From contig NC_090999.1 in assembly GCF_041146395.1 (NCBI RefSeq), positions 71,367,001 to 71,431,000 on the forward strand: a DNA stretch of 64,000 bases, read 5' to 3'. This document shows positions 33,891 through 46,460 of the stretch, in pieces (the stretch's first letter is position 1; every line of letters starts with the position of its first letter). The stretch comes from Eulemur rufifrons (Eukaryota; Chordata; Mammalia; Primates; Lemuridae). Under the pieces are notes generated by a model. The model made no database searches and was not told the origin of the DNA. It saw nothing but the letters and a program-made list of their open reading frames with translations. Position numbers and translations under genes: made by a program.

Positions 33891-34555
33891 AGAGGAGGCA
33901 CTCCATAGCCTGGGTTCTGCGGAGGCAGGGAGCTCAGGCATCTGCATTCCATTCTCCTTATTCAGACCAGTAGACAAGATATATTACAAACAAGGCGAGA
34001 ACAACTCCAGCATCACATACACAGTGACTTAATTAATGATTTAAACTAGACAAGAATTCCCAAAGAAACTTGTGCTTAATACTGATTATAGAGCCTTGCT
34101 AAAGAGAATGTGGAAATATTTAACTCCTGCAACAGAATCAATTTTACTTTTTATCATCATTGTGAGCCATATTCCATTCCGGAGGTGGCATTGTCCTTAA
34201 ATAGCAATTGGTACTTCAGTACATTCCAGCATTTGTTACCAAGCATAGCTTCTATTCTCTAAGACAAAGCATCTGTGGTGAGAAATAGTGGTTTATGCTC
34301 TCCGTCTGTGTGTTGCCACAGTCTTAGAAGTCAATAACTGCTTAGCCTTCCAGATAGAGGCTCCCACATGGATGATGAGAACAACTCGACAGACTGTTTT
34401 TCCAGTAAGTAAAGATGAGTTTACCTCTTGTGGACAACAACAATAAAAAAGCATAATAAAAATTGAATATCCTAAGGAAGTGCTTGAAACTCTTCCCTTA
34501 AAGTGCAGGTTCTTTTTGTTGAGTGGGATGAAAACCAACAATATTAATCTAGTAA
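33891..34555. other. Unclassified DNA
   Basis: No gene or named repeat seen. Confidence 0.4.
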
Positions 34556-34559
34556 CTTA

Positions 34560-35510
34560 AGAATTTGATACTGACTCACACCATTCCACAGTAAAAACCC
34601 AAATAACCCAATTGTTTTCATGGGCAAAGTACCTGAACAGACATTTTTCCAAAGAAGACATAAAAAAATGGCCAATGGGTATATGAAAAGGTAATGAACA
34701 TCACTAATCATCAGAGAAATGCAAGTCAAAACCACAATGAGATATCAAATCACACCTGATAGGATGGTTACTCTCAAAAAGACAAGAGATAGCAAGTGTT
34801 GGCAAGGGTGTAGAGAAAAGGGAACCTTTGCACACTATTGGGCGGGAATGTCAATTGGTACAGCCATTATGGAAAACAGTATGGAGGTTGCTAAAAAAAC
34901 TAAAAATATGTATAGCTACCATAAGATCAAGCAATTCTGCTTCTGGGTCTATATCCAAAGGATATGAAATAAGTATCTTGAAGAGATATCTGCAGCCCCA
35001 TGTTCATTGCAGCGCTATTCTTAACAGCCAAGATTTGGGAAGACCTGTGTTTGGAGAGATGAATGGATAAAGAAAATGTGGTGTATATATACACACACAG
35101 TGGAATACTATTCAGGCACAAAAAGTAGAAATCCTGTCATTTTCAACATCGTGAATGGACGTGGAGGGTTTTATGTTAAGTGAAGTAAACCAGGCACAGA
35201 AACACAGATACTGGATGATCTTACTTATATATGGAATCTAAAAAAGTCAAACTCATAGAAACAGGGTAGAGCAGAGGATAAAAACGGACGATGGGTGGAT
35301 GAAATGGGGATATGTTGGTTAAAGGATCTAACTTGCAGTTATAAAATGAGCAAGTCCTGAGGATCTAAGGTACAGCATGGTTGGTGGTGGCTGTGTCAAT
35401 TAATTTGATTGTGTCAGTCATTACAAAATACATACCTATATCAAATCATCACTTTGTATACTTTGAATATATCAATCTTTATTTGTCAAATATTTTAAAA
35501 AAGGGAATAT
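34560..35510 (+). mobile_element. L1MA/L1MB-type L1 3' end, sense
   Basis: Runs from ORF2 C-terminal sequence ('aaaaatggccaatgggtatatgaaaagg', 'gagaaatgcaagtcaaaaccacaatgagatatc') through 'ggaatactattcaggcacaaaaag' to a 3' UTR ending around 'tgtatactttgaatatatcaatc'. Frames here are broken remains of ORF2; no intact reverse transcriptase. Confidence 0.9.
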
Positions 35511-35519
35511 GATACCGAA

Positions 35520-37135
35520 TGTTTTCATTTTACATTTCTATAACTCATTTGGTTATTGGATGAATCAAAATGCTAGTGTTACAGCTCTTTTAGAATTTGT
35601 CTAGCAGGTTTTCCGGTCCTCACCAGAAGACTTCCAAAAGAATAAAATAATAAAATTTAAAAAAATGCTGTTGTAAGTGCTTCAGCATTTTTGCAATCCC
35701 ACAGGTAGAGCATCAAAATATGGTATCAAATCTGGAGTCCTAGGAAGTGGGTCTTCTGGAAAATTTATAGGTATCAAACGTCTGGGAGTGAATACTTGAC
35801 CTAAGCTATGCTAGTCAGTTTTTCCACCTAAGAATTTGGATTTAGGACTCAGAGGCTCTAGTTCGAGCCTGCGGGGTTGAGGGGGTAGAAAAACAGTGTT
35901 ACGGGTGGGGTCATGATATATGGGTCATGTACATCCCAAGGCAGAGAAAGCTTCTCTGTAAAGAAGAAAACAGACAAGTCAAGAGAAGTATAAATTGGAG
36001 CCTCTCCACTCCTAGGGCAGTGATGAGTATAACTACAGTTAACTCCCAATTCCTTGTTTCCATCCTTGGTGTGGCCCAGGTGTATTTTCTGCTCTTGGGT
36101 TCAATGAACCATCCATGTATCTTTCTAATAAATACTACTATTCACCTAAGAAAGATTCTGATTATTGCAATTAAAATATATCCCAGACCAAAAAAGTAAC
36201 CAATTCATCATGGAAATTACCCAATTCTGAATAATCATCTCAAATCTTTCAGTTTCTTTCTTTCTAGAAGATTGTCTTTGAGGTCAATGCAGGTTTTTCC
36301 ACCAGTTTATATTCTTCCCAAGTTTTGAAGAAGTAAATATGATCATTTCTACTTCCTTCTTTATGTTACTTCTAATCAGATTTTCTATAATTTGAAAGTT
36401 TAATTGCTGAAATACGAAAGCCAAGTTTGCTAATTTTAACAACATAGTACTAACACACTGCTGGTTTATATTTGACCCTCAATAAATAGCTATGGATTGA
36501 TTCATTTTGACTTCTTTTTCATGTCTTTCATGTGGCACAGTGTTGCGTAATACATTCTGCCCTGGTTTCTAGGCAGGTATTGACCTGGTCTGTGCTGCAA
36601 AATGACTATGTTAGAATTGGTGCAGTGAATCTATCAACTGTCTGAATTCAGATACCATCAATATATTTCAAGTATCTTATCACTTTTCTCACTCATCTGT
36701 TGTGGATGAGTGCCAAATAGTCCAGTCCAGAGAAATTTAGAGCTAGATGCAGATTCATTTTAATGGGTATGATGTGGGATGTGCTGTTTAATTAAAGATA
36801 TAGTTTAGATCTCTATTCCTCCTCTAAATTAAGTGCCCTAAAATCACCCACTATAAAAATTCAATCGAATACTCAGGGCCAGACTTAAAGTAGACTGGCT
36901 ATCGCTGTCAGGTGTAAAGCCCTTGGGATTTCTTAGCACCAGGACAAGTGCATCAGATTGTCCTTTGGAAGAAAACACCCTCCGGTTACTGTGATTTGAT
37001 AGCTCTGCCTTCGGCTCTAGACGCTGCTGCCAGGTAATTAGTGGTGCATCCTCAGGCAGCCCCTGCGTAGCTGTTACATGTGATTTAGGCACGAATATAA
37101 TCTCCTTAAGTCAGAGCTTTCTGAATATTTTTACT
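35520..37135. other. Unclassified, mostly unique DNA
   Basis: About 1.6 kb without a recognised gene or named repeat. Short frames on both strands lack domains. Confidence 0.4.
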
Positions 37136-37139
37136 CATC

Positions 37140-37305
37140 CTTTTTACAAAAGAAAGATATAACCCTATAATTTATACAATTAAAAGTGACTTGTGTACAA
37201 CAATGTGAATATACTTAACACTACTAAACTGTATACTTTAAAATGGTTAAGATGGTAAACTTCATGTTATGTGTTATTTTACCATAGTTTTTTTTTAAAA
37301 AGAAA
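37140..37305 (+). repeat. L1 3' UTR fragment
   Basis: Ends with 'actttaaaatggttaagatggtaaacttcatgttatgtg', the common L1M 3' end. Confidence 0.75.
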
Positions 37306-37504
37306 ACAGTGGCTTGTGATTTTATTCTTACCTATGAGATAGGAGCCTGAGGCCACCGGCAAGTGCCTATGTAGGCTAAGGTGGCTCCTTTGGTTTTAAA
37401 TTTATATCAAATGTTTTCTTGAATTAACTCCTTCCCACCACTCACCTTGACTGGTAAAGATTCGCAAACATCTAGTAAACACCCCTGTCTTCTTCCTGTT
37501 CTAT

Positions 37505-38285
37505 CTCCTTCCATGAACATTTACTGAGCATTTGTGTATCTGAGACCAGCTAGAGAGATGAGAAGCAGACTTTGCTGTCTGCGTTCATGGAGCTGCAGAT
37601 TCATTGGGATGACTGACAAGCAAATACTGGGGCAAAACTTGTAGGACAGATGTCTACACATGGTGTTTAGGAAATCCTGGAAGGGGCATCCAGCCAAGCC
37701 TGGAGGGAAGATGGAGAGTAGACATGGCGACCTCACCAGAGGCGGTGGCGTCTGAAGGAAGACTGAGTAAGGAGTAGGGAGAGGAAGAAAGGAAGTAGGG
37801 CATGGCAGACAGAAGAAACAGCATCTAAAAAGGCTCAAAGCATCTGAGTGTGAGGGCATAAGATGCTGCAAATTATTTTGTCTCTCTGGTAAGTAGTGTT
37901 TGTGTGAGAAGGGGTGGGGCAGAGGTTAGGGAAAGCAGGGAAGTGGCAAGAATGGGGCCAGAGAAATAGTCAAGGTCAAATCCTTCTGTACCATGCTCAG
38001 AAGATTGAATTTTATCCTAAACCTTCCCCAAAATGTTTGGAGGCAAAACCTTAAAAAGAATTTAAACAAGAAATGGCTTCAGATTGTGGTTTAGAAAAAT
38101 TACCTTGATGATGCTGTGGCAATGAATTAAAGTGGAAAAAACTGGATGACTTTCCAGTAATTCAGGTGAGAAGTGACAAAAATCTGAACTAGAGCTGTGG
38201 TGCTGCAGCAGAGGACAGGAAGTTGAGCAATATCAAAAGTGACTAGTGATGGGACGGGCAAGGAGGGAGAAGGAAGGGTCAAGAA
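37505..38285 (-). mobile_element. L2 LINE, antisense
   Basis: Antisense L2: 'gaacatttactgagcatttgtgt' start, 'ggggccagagaaatagtcaagg', 'gattgaattttatcctaaacc', 'ggcttcagattgtggtttagaaaaattaccttgatgatgctgtgg'. It resumes at about 39060 after L1 sequence. Confidence 0.75.
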
Positions 38286-38289
38286 TGAG

Positions 38290-38600
38290 TAGCTCTTTGA
38301 ATGGTACCCTGAAGATGTGTGCATTTCACCATATGTAAATTCCCTTCACCTGAATTACTGTAGTTAACAATAGGCATGCTCAAGTGTTGAGGGATGAAGT
38401 GTACTGATGCCTACAACCTACTTTGAAAGAAGGTGGACTGATAGAAAGCTAGATGGATTGATATGTGATAAAGCAAGTATAGGACAAGCATAGTTGTAGA
38501 TTCTAGGTGGTGAGTATATGGGTATTCTCAGTATAATTCTCTCAATTTTCCTATAAGATTGATAATTTCTAGAATAAAATATAGAGGTAAAATGTTGCTC
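38290..38600 (+). repeat. Old L1 3' end (L1ME type)
   Basis: Sense: 'tgaagtgtactgatgcctacaacctactttgaaag', 'gatatgtgataaagcaagtatagg', 'ttctaggtggtgagtatatgggtattctc', 'gataatttctagaataaaat'. Confidence 0.75.
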
Positions 38601-39059
38601 CTATTTTACTTTATGCAGTGTAGAGAAGTTATAATATGCTTTATTATGTAAAACAGTTATAATTCAAATTTCTAAGACTATTCCCAATAATGTGAAAACC
38701 CCATCACATGCACTGCTTCAATAATATATAGTATTTCCACACTGTGGCCATATTGATAAACTAAAGGATATTTTACTTCAATCTGTTTGCTTTTGTGAAC
38801 CATATTTTTTCCTTCTCCAAAATAGCTACTATTATATAATGAAAGAAAAAAGAGCAGAAAAACCGGGCATTACTCTAAACATCAATAGATAAAATATGTA
38901 AAGTACTGCTTACCCAAGAGTATATTATTCCTCTTAGAAACTGGTGTCATTGACTTTGGGTACTGTGCGGGGGGAACAGGGGAGGGGGACTAAGTATTTC
39001 TGAAAAACAAATAAACAAAGAGTTCCTGATTTTTTGTGTGAACAGGGCAATGATTGTGC

Positions 39060-40500
39060 CCTCAAACAAGGTAGAGAACCAGGAAATAGACTAGATTTGG
39101 AGTGAGGAGTGATAGGCAGAAGGATTATTTTAGGTTTTACATACTCAGTCTAAAGTTTTACAGACAGTGGGACATATGATTTTGCAACTCAGAAGAAGGT
39201 TCTGTGCTAGAGATAGGAAGTCATTAAAATATATCCAGTGACTTTAAGTGGGAGCTAAATAATGTGTACACACAGACATCGAGTGTGGAATGGGAGACAC
39301 TGGAGACTCAGAAGAGTGGGGGGTGGGTAGGAGGAGGGTGGATGGTGAGAAATTACTTAATGGGTACGATGTACATTATTTGGGCGATGGATACAGTAAA
39401 AGCCCAGACTTCAACACTGTGCAATATATCCATGTTACAAAATTACACTCTTAATTGTACCCCTTAAGTTTATAAAAAGTCTAAATATATATGTATATGT
39501 ATTTTTTTTCAGTAAATAATTGGAATATATCCAGATGGTAATGTAGGTGGGAGAGGAGGTAGAGTGTAAGAAAAGAAGATCAAGATTAGGACTCTGCAGA
39601 ACATTTGAAAAAGTCAGAGAAGTGGAACCTTCCTTTGAGACTAGGAAGATATGTCCAGATCGGAGGTTGGGGGCAGGGGGGTGTCAGGAAGCAGGGGAGA
39701 GACAGAGAAAGATGGAGGGAGAGATCACAGATCAGAGAGGACATAGCCAGTTTGAAGCAGGGAGTGGTTCATAGGGTCAGGTGCTCCCCACAGTTCAAGT
39801 GAGGTCAAGGCTAAGGAGTGATTACTGGGTTCGGTGGTTCTAAGTGACCAGAAATCATGGTGTGAGCAGTTTTGGTGAAGAGATGGATTATAGCATAATG
39901 AATGGAGAAGCAAATGGGATGTTAAAATGTGGATACAGCAAGTATAGATTGTTCTTTAAAGAAGCCTGGCTATGATGGATTGAAGTAAGTTTTTCTTTTT
40001 GTTTTGTTTTGTTTTGTTATTAAAGATCAGAAGGACTCAAGTATGTCTGAAAGAAAAACCCCTTGGAAATAGATGAAATGAGCAGAAGAGAAAGGGTAAT
40101 TGATAATCCAGGTCTCTTGCCCGACTGCCTGGGAAAGGAGGGGCCTAGAGGCCAGGTGGAGGGTCTAGAGCTGACTGGGGGAGGAAGACCTCCTTGCCCT
40201 CCTACCTAGATGAGGGGAAGGTGAGGAGGGCTGTGGCTAAGTTCCTTTTCTGGATGGAGGGACAGGATAAGCAAGAAGGTGAAGAAACTCTAGTTATGGC
40301 ATCTTATTTTTTCTGTGAAGCACAGTAAGAGGTCACCAGGTAAAAATGATACGGAGGGTGGTGGGGTCAGGCACTTATGAAGAGAATAACTGTTATGGGA
40401 TTGGCATCGGCAGCAGAGTAGAGACAACGACAAAATGCCAGCCATCAGAGGGCAAGGTTGAGCAGTTTTCTCCTGGAGCTCTTAGGTACCTACATGTGAG
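39060..40500 (-). mobile_element. L2 LINE continuation, antisense
   Basis: Antisense L2 resumes and is interrupted by the L1 at 39239-39523. Later words include 'tagccagtttgaagcagggagtgg', 'aagtgaggtcaaggctaagg', 'agcagttttggtgaagag', 'tggctatgatggattgaag'. A GTTTT repeat lies at 39995-40017. Confidence 0.65.
39239..39523 (+). mobile_element. Short 5'-truncated L1 inserted in L2
   Basis: 285 bp of sense L1 3' end ('agtgggagctaaataatgtgtac', 'cttaatgggtacgatgtacattatttggg'), flanked by a perfect 11-bp duplication AATATATCCAG at 39228-39238 and 39524-39534. Confidence 0.85.
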
Positions 40501-40559
40501 AGGAATCTACTAGCCATTTCCATTCTGAGCAGTGGTCCGCTCTCAGTTCTCAGCTGTCT

Positions 40560-41565
40560 TATTCTGCTCTGAGTTTAAGCCTCATGATAGGCAGAATGTA
40601 CCTGATGCTGATACCTTTCCATCTGTAAATAAATTTTCTACCTTTACAACTTACCAAAACAAAACAAAACAAAATGAGTTTAAACATGTTTTTCCCCCCA
40701 GAAATCCAATTTGAAATATTGTCCATTTTAATGTTTTGATGTTAGTATCATAATCAGATTGATGCCCAACCAACATGACCACCAAAGCTGGACATGATCT
40801 AGTGTTTATATTACATTTTCCAGCCTGTCTCCTTGGGTAGGTAGCATATCCTCCTTCTAGAAGTCTGAACGTTCTTGTGAGGCAAGACAAAAGTTTTCAA
40901 GTCTAACCCTATTCCCTAGCTCCTCCTTGCTCATGTGGGAGGTAAGATTTCACAGCTTTAAATCAAGATCTCACTATTGACGTTTTTGTTTCCCACTGAT
41001 GAGCTCTCATCTCAGTGCTTTGCTTTCTGGAAAAATTGCCTCCCATCCTGATCTCTGCTTTTTCAAATGTGATTGCAGGTAGGAATCAACCTGATGGCCG
41101 GGTCAGCCTCTGATGTGTGACTTTATGTGTGGCTCCTACATGATTCATTTTGACACCTTGCTTGTTATTCTGCATTTATCTCAGCTTCAATTTCAGTGGC
41201 AAATCCCTTTCTGCAATCCCCAGCTCGTGGATATCCTAGAAGTGAGAAACTTCCTGGCTTCTTCAATGGCTGTGTCTCCCACTGCTCCTTGCTGGCACCT
41301 AGAAGTTCCATTGCTGCGTCTTTCCTGAGTCACTGCACTCAAGTGACAGAACTCTTTGAAGGCTAAACTAGCTCTCACTCAGCTTCCCACAGAGTAAGAT
41401 TAGTCAATGTCTTCAGAAACCGTTTGTGAAGTATTGAGTCAATTCAGAATCAGAGCCCACATTATTTCTAACTTATTTCATCTCAACATGGAGATGAGCC
41501 AGTCATTCGGGCTGAGCGACTCCACTTCTTGCCTCTGCGTATGTGATGCTGCTCCTCAGGGTCTT
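40560..41565. other. Unclassified DNA
   Basis: No gene recognised. An AAAAC repeat sits near 40655-40672. Confidence 0.4.
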
Positions 41566-41569
41566 CGTC

Positions 41570-41690
41570 AGAACGTATTTATCCAGGACTTACTCCAGCT
41601 CATTGTCGGTGATAAAGTGGTAGATAAATCATAGTACCTGTCATCAAAGGCACTCATAGTGTGGTGAGAGACAAGATAACAATTAATATA
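41570..41690 (-). repeat. L2 LINE fragment, antisense
   Basis: 'aacgtatttatccaggacttactcc' start and 'gtggtgagagacaagataacaatta' match antisense L2 tail and body. Confidence 0.6.
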
Positions 41691-41694
41691 TAGT

Positions 41695-41900
41695 AGCAAC
41701 TCTCAAAATATAGTGAACAGAAGAATCAAGTGGAAGGCTAGGTAAAACACAGGTTCTTGAGCCCATCCTTAGATGTATTTGTTAGGTCTGCTGAAGAATC
41801 TTCATTTTTAATAAGCATGTGGAGGTAAAGCGTGCTGGGAATGGTGAAGGCGAGTTGGTGCAAAAGGTGTGAGACCCACACTTTGAAAAACTCTGAAAGA
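41695..41900. repeat. MER5-like hAT DNA transposon relic
   Basis: About 200 bp with hAT-like ends ('agcaactctcaaaatatagtg' and 'cacactttgaaaaactctg') and a central 'gaatcttcatttttaataagcatg'. Resembles MER5A-class nonautonomous hAT elements. Confidence 0.6.
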
Positions 41901-42908
41901 CAAAGACTCTGGATGCTCCGGGAGCCGAGAAGGGGCTGGTGCCTCAGCCCGGGGAGGCAGTCATAGGTGGGAGGAGGCTGAGGAGGAGAGGTTTTATTGG
42001 GTAAATTCCCATCACCTCTCAGATGATCTGTGAGGATGAAGTCATATAAATCTCCCTGTCCTTGGGGAGGGAGATTTGTCTCTAAAACCTCTTCTAAAGC
42101 ATTTTTTACCTGATCTATAGTGTGTACCCTTCTCTCTTATTTGTTTTTATGTTTTCTTTTTACTAAACAATTATACTGTCTGCAACTCCAAGGGTTTTGT
42201 GCATCTTTTCCCATTTCTAGACATGTTGTAATTAAGTAGCAGTTTCCTCCAAAGCTGAGTTTCCCATCCTCCCATTCTCAGCTCCTTATTTCTGAATTTC
42301 AGTTACTCCATATGCCTTTTGTCTTTAGCAAACAGGGTGTTTTATTTTTATTTTTTTAACCCTGAACTGAAAATACAGCCCTTACCTCATCCAGTCATTG
42401 AATGCACTGTTTGCTTCTGTCAGTATGAACGGAAGACCTCGGGTATTGTTTTTGTGAAACTGGACTGCAAAGAAAGTGTTGAACCAAGAACAAAACACTT
42501 TCTTTCTAGAAACACATTAGCTTTAATAGGTATGAGTTTGTAGTTTTTACTCTTGGAAATTTTGCTGAGAGAAGACGACACTGCAAGCAGACTGGTTCGA
42601 GTAACTGATAAGTGTGTATGGAAGGTTATCAATGGAGAACTTAGCACCTTTACCTTTGTGTCTTTGAATTTACAACTTTGATGTGGCAAATGTGCAAAAT
42701 GTCTCATGTGCAAATCTTTATGTAGTTAGTGTCTGAAACAGTGGTGGCTGAGAAATGAGAAACAGTGTCAAACTGTGAAAATTTGTCCTTTCCTTTATCC
42801 ATGGTGTTCTTTACCTCAGATTGAAAAGTTGAAATAAGGGGGCAAGAGTTGTTGTGTTATGTTGCCAGGGAGGAGAGATGTGAAAAAGTTGTCATCCATT
42901 TTATAAAA
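41901..42908. other. Unclassified DNA
   Basis: No gene or named repeat identified in about 1 kb. Confidence 0.4.
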
Positions 42909-42913
42909 GAAGA

Positions 42914-43299
42914 TGCTGTGGACTGAATTGTGTCACCTCAAAATTCATATGTTGAAGCCCTAACCCCCAATGTGACTGTATTTGGAAATCTGGCTTTCAG
43001 GAGGTAATTAAATGGGGTCATACGGGTGGGGACTTAATCTGATAGGATTGGTGCCCTTATAAGAAGAGGAAGAAGACATTTCTCTCTCTCTGTGTCCATG
43101 CACACATACCAAAGAAAGGCCAAGTGAGCACATAGAGAGGAGGCTGCTGACAGTAAGCCAGAAAGAGAGCCCTCACCACAACCCAACCTGGTTTTTGGAC
43201 TTCCAGCCTCAAGGACTGTGGGAAAATAAAATAAATTTCTGTTGTATAAACCACCCAGTCTATGGTATTTTGTTAAGGCAGCCCGAGATGACTAACACA
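42914..43299 (+). mobile_element. MLT1A-type solo LTR
   Basis: 386-bp sense LTR, TGCTGTGGACTGAATTGTGTC to 'gatgactaacaca', flanked by perfect 5-bp duplications GAAGA (42909-42913, 43300-43304). Contains 'gaagccctaacccccaatgtgactgtatttgg' and a CT-rich middle. Confidence 0.9.
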
Positions 43300-43314
43300 G
43301 AAGACACGCTTAGC

Positions 43315-43480
43315 AGCATGGGAGTCTGTGGATATGAGCTCTAGTTCTGATGCTACCACCTTTAGCTCTTGTGGTTCTAGAAGTTTCATGAGACCTCACT
43401 TTCCTCTCTGCAGAATGAGGGGGTCAGACTAGCTGACTCCCAAGGTCTTTTCCAATTTTTGAAATTTTTGATTCTAATTA
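43315..43480 (+). repeat. MIR-type SINE
   Basis: 'ctctgcagaatgagggggtcagactagctgactcccaaggtcttttccaa' follows the MIR/MIR3-like 3' core. Confidence 0.65.
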
Positions 43481-43544
43481 CATCAAATGAAGTGCTTTGT
43501 TGAAGATCATATAACGTCAAGCCTGAAGCAATCTTTACCTTCAA

Positions 43545-43690
43545 AGCCTTGTTGCCAAACTCACTCACTTAGCAGAAGAGGATATTAAGGCCCAAATAGA
43601 TTAAATAATGTGATTTTCCCAATGTCACATAGATACTTCTGGAAATACCTGGAAGTTAGTCTTATTTGTTCCTCTTCCCATTATGCTGCC
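43545..43690 (-). repeat. MIR SINE, antisense
   Basis: 'agaggatattaaggcccaaatagattaaataatgtgattttcccaatgtcacatag' is the antisense MIR core. Confidence 0.7.
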
Positions 43691-45413
<1,723 letters not shown>

Positions 45414-45425
45414 AAGACTTTGTTA

Positions 45426-46245
45426 CTGTTAAAAGTGTAATTATTGTGTGGTTGGTTTGGAAAGAAGGGAAGGTCTTAACCCTAATGATCTCCCTTATAC
45501 TGAATTCTGCCATGTCTGGTGAAGTTTGTAGGGAGTTTTTGTGGGCTTTGTGTCAAGCATGTCTGTACTTTTAAATTATGTTCACAACTCTAATACTTTG
45601 TCTCTTTTGTGGTCATATTTCCAGTATGGATGATGGGGAGTATTTGTTTGTAAGTGACTACACATCTCCAGCCCTTTTTGATGAAAATATGCTCTTGACC
45701 TTCCTCACCTATTTAGCATTTTGTATCTTGCAGACATAAACCCCAGAGCTAAGCTTAGCTCACATAGCTCTGTATATTTTCTCTTCCCCAAGGGTAGTTA
45801 TATCATTTCTGAGGTAAGAAGATCAATACAGAATAGGATTCTCTAAGTAAGGGCAAAACCAGCACCAAATATAGCACTGACAAAGAATTTAGTGGCTTCC
45901 TGTTTGTGATGTTCATCAAAGCTATAAAGCTGACTAATACCAGGATTTGGGCTCTGCGGAGAACTATAAGGGAATGAAATATCTGAAACAGAGATTTTGA
46001 CATATATTTGTCATGGTGTCTGAAGGTTTCTATTTTTACAATAGATAGCAATGGAATTCCCCATTAAGGCCCTCAACTCCTTATTCAAATGTGATTGAAT
46101 CACATTTCTCATTATGACAAAATTTATTATGCATTAGTGTAACTATATTTCGTAGTTTCTACTAGATTATGAACTCCTGGAGAGCATTCATTATGCTTTA
46201 TTTTTCTTATATCTTCAAGAATATCCTGTAGGATGCTTCTCATAC
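45426..46245. other. Unclassified DNA
   Basis: No gene or named repeat seen. Confidence 0.4.
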
Positions 46246-46249
46246 ATGA

Positions 46250-46460
46250 AAGAGTTGAAAAATGCTTATTTTCTGTCTGGCACTGTGCTAAGTTTCATGT
46301 GCATTATTTTCAGAACAATCCCCTGAGAGAGGCATTCTTTAGTCCTATTTCACAGATGAGTAACTCAAGCAAAAGAGAATTTAAGTTGCTTGATCAAAAG
46401 CAAATATCTAGTTGAATGATAAAGCCAAGATGGGTCTATGTGCCTCAATTCTTCCAGAAT
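46250..46460 (-). repeat. MIR SINE, antisense
   Basis: 'tctggcactgtgctaagtttcatgtgcattatt', 'cctatttcacagatgagtaactcaagc', 'ttgatcaaaagcaaatatctag': full antisense MIR. Confidence 0.8.
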
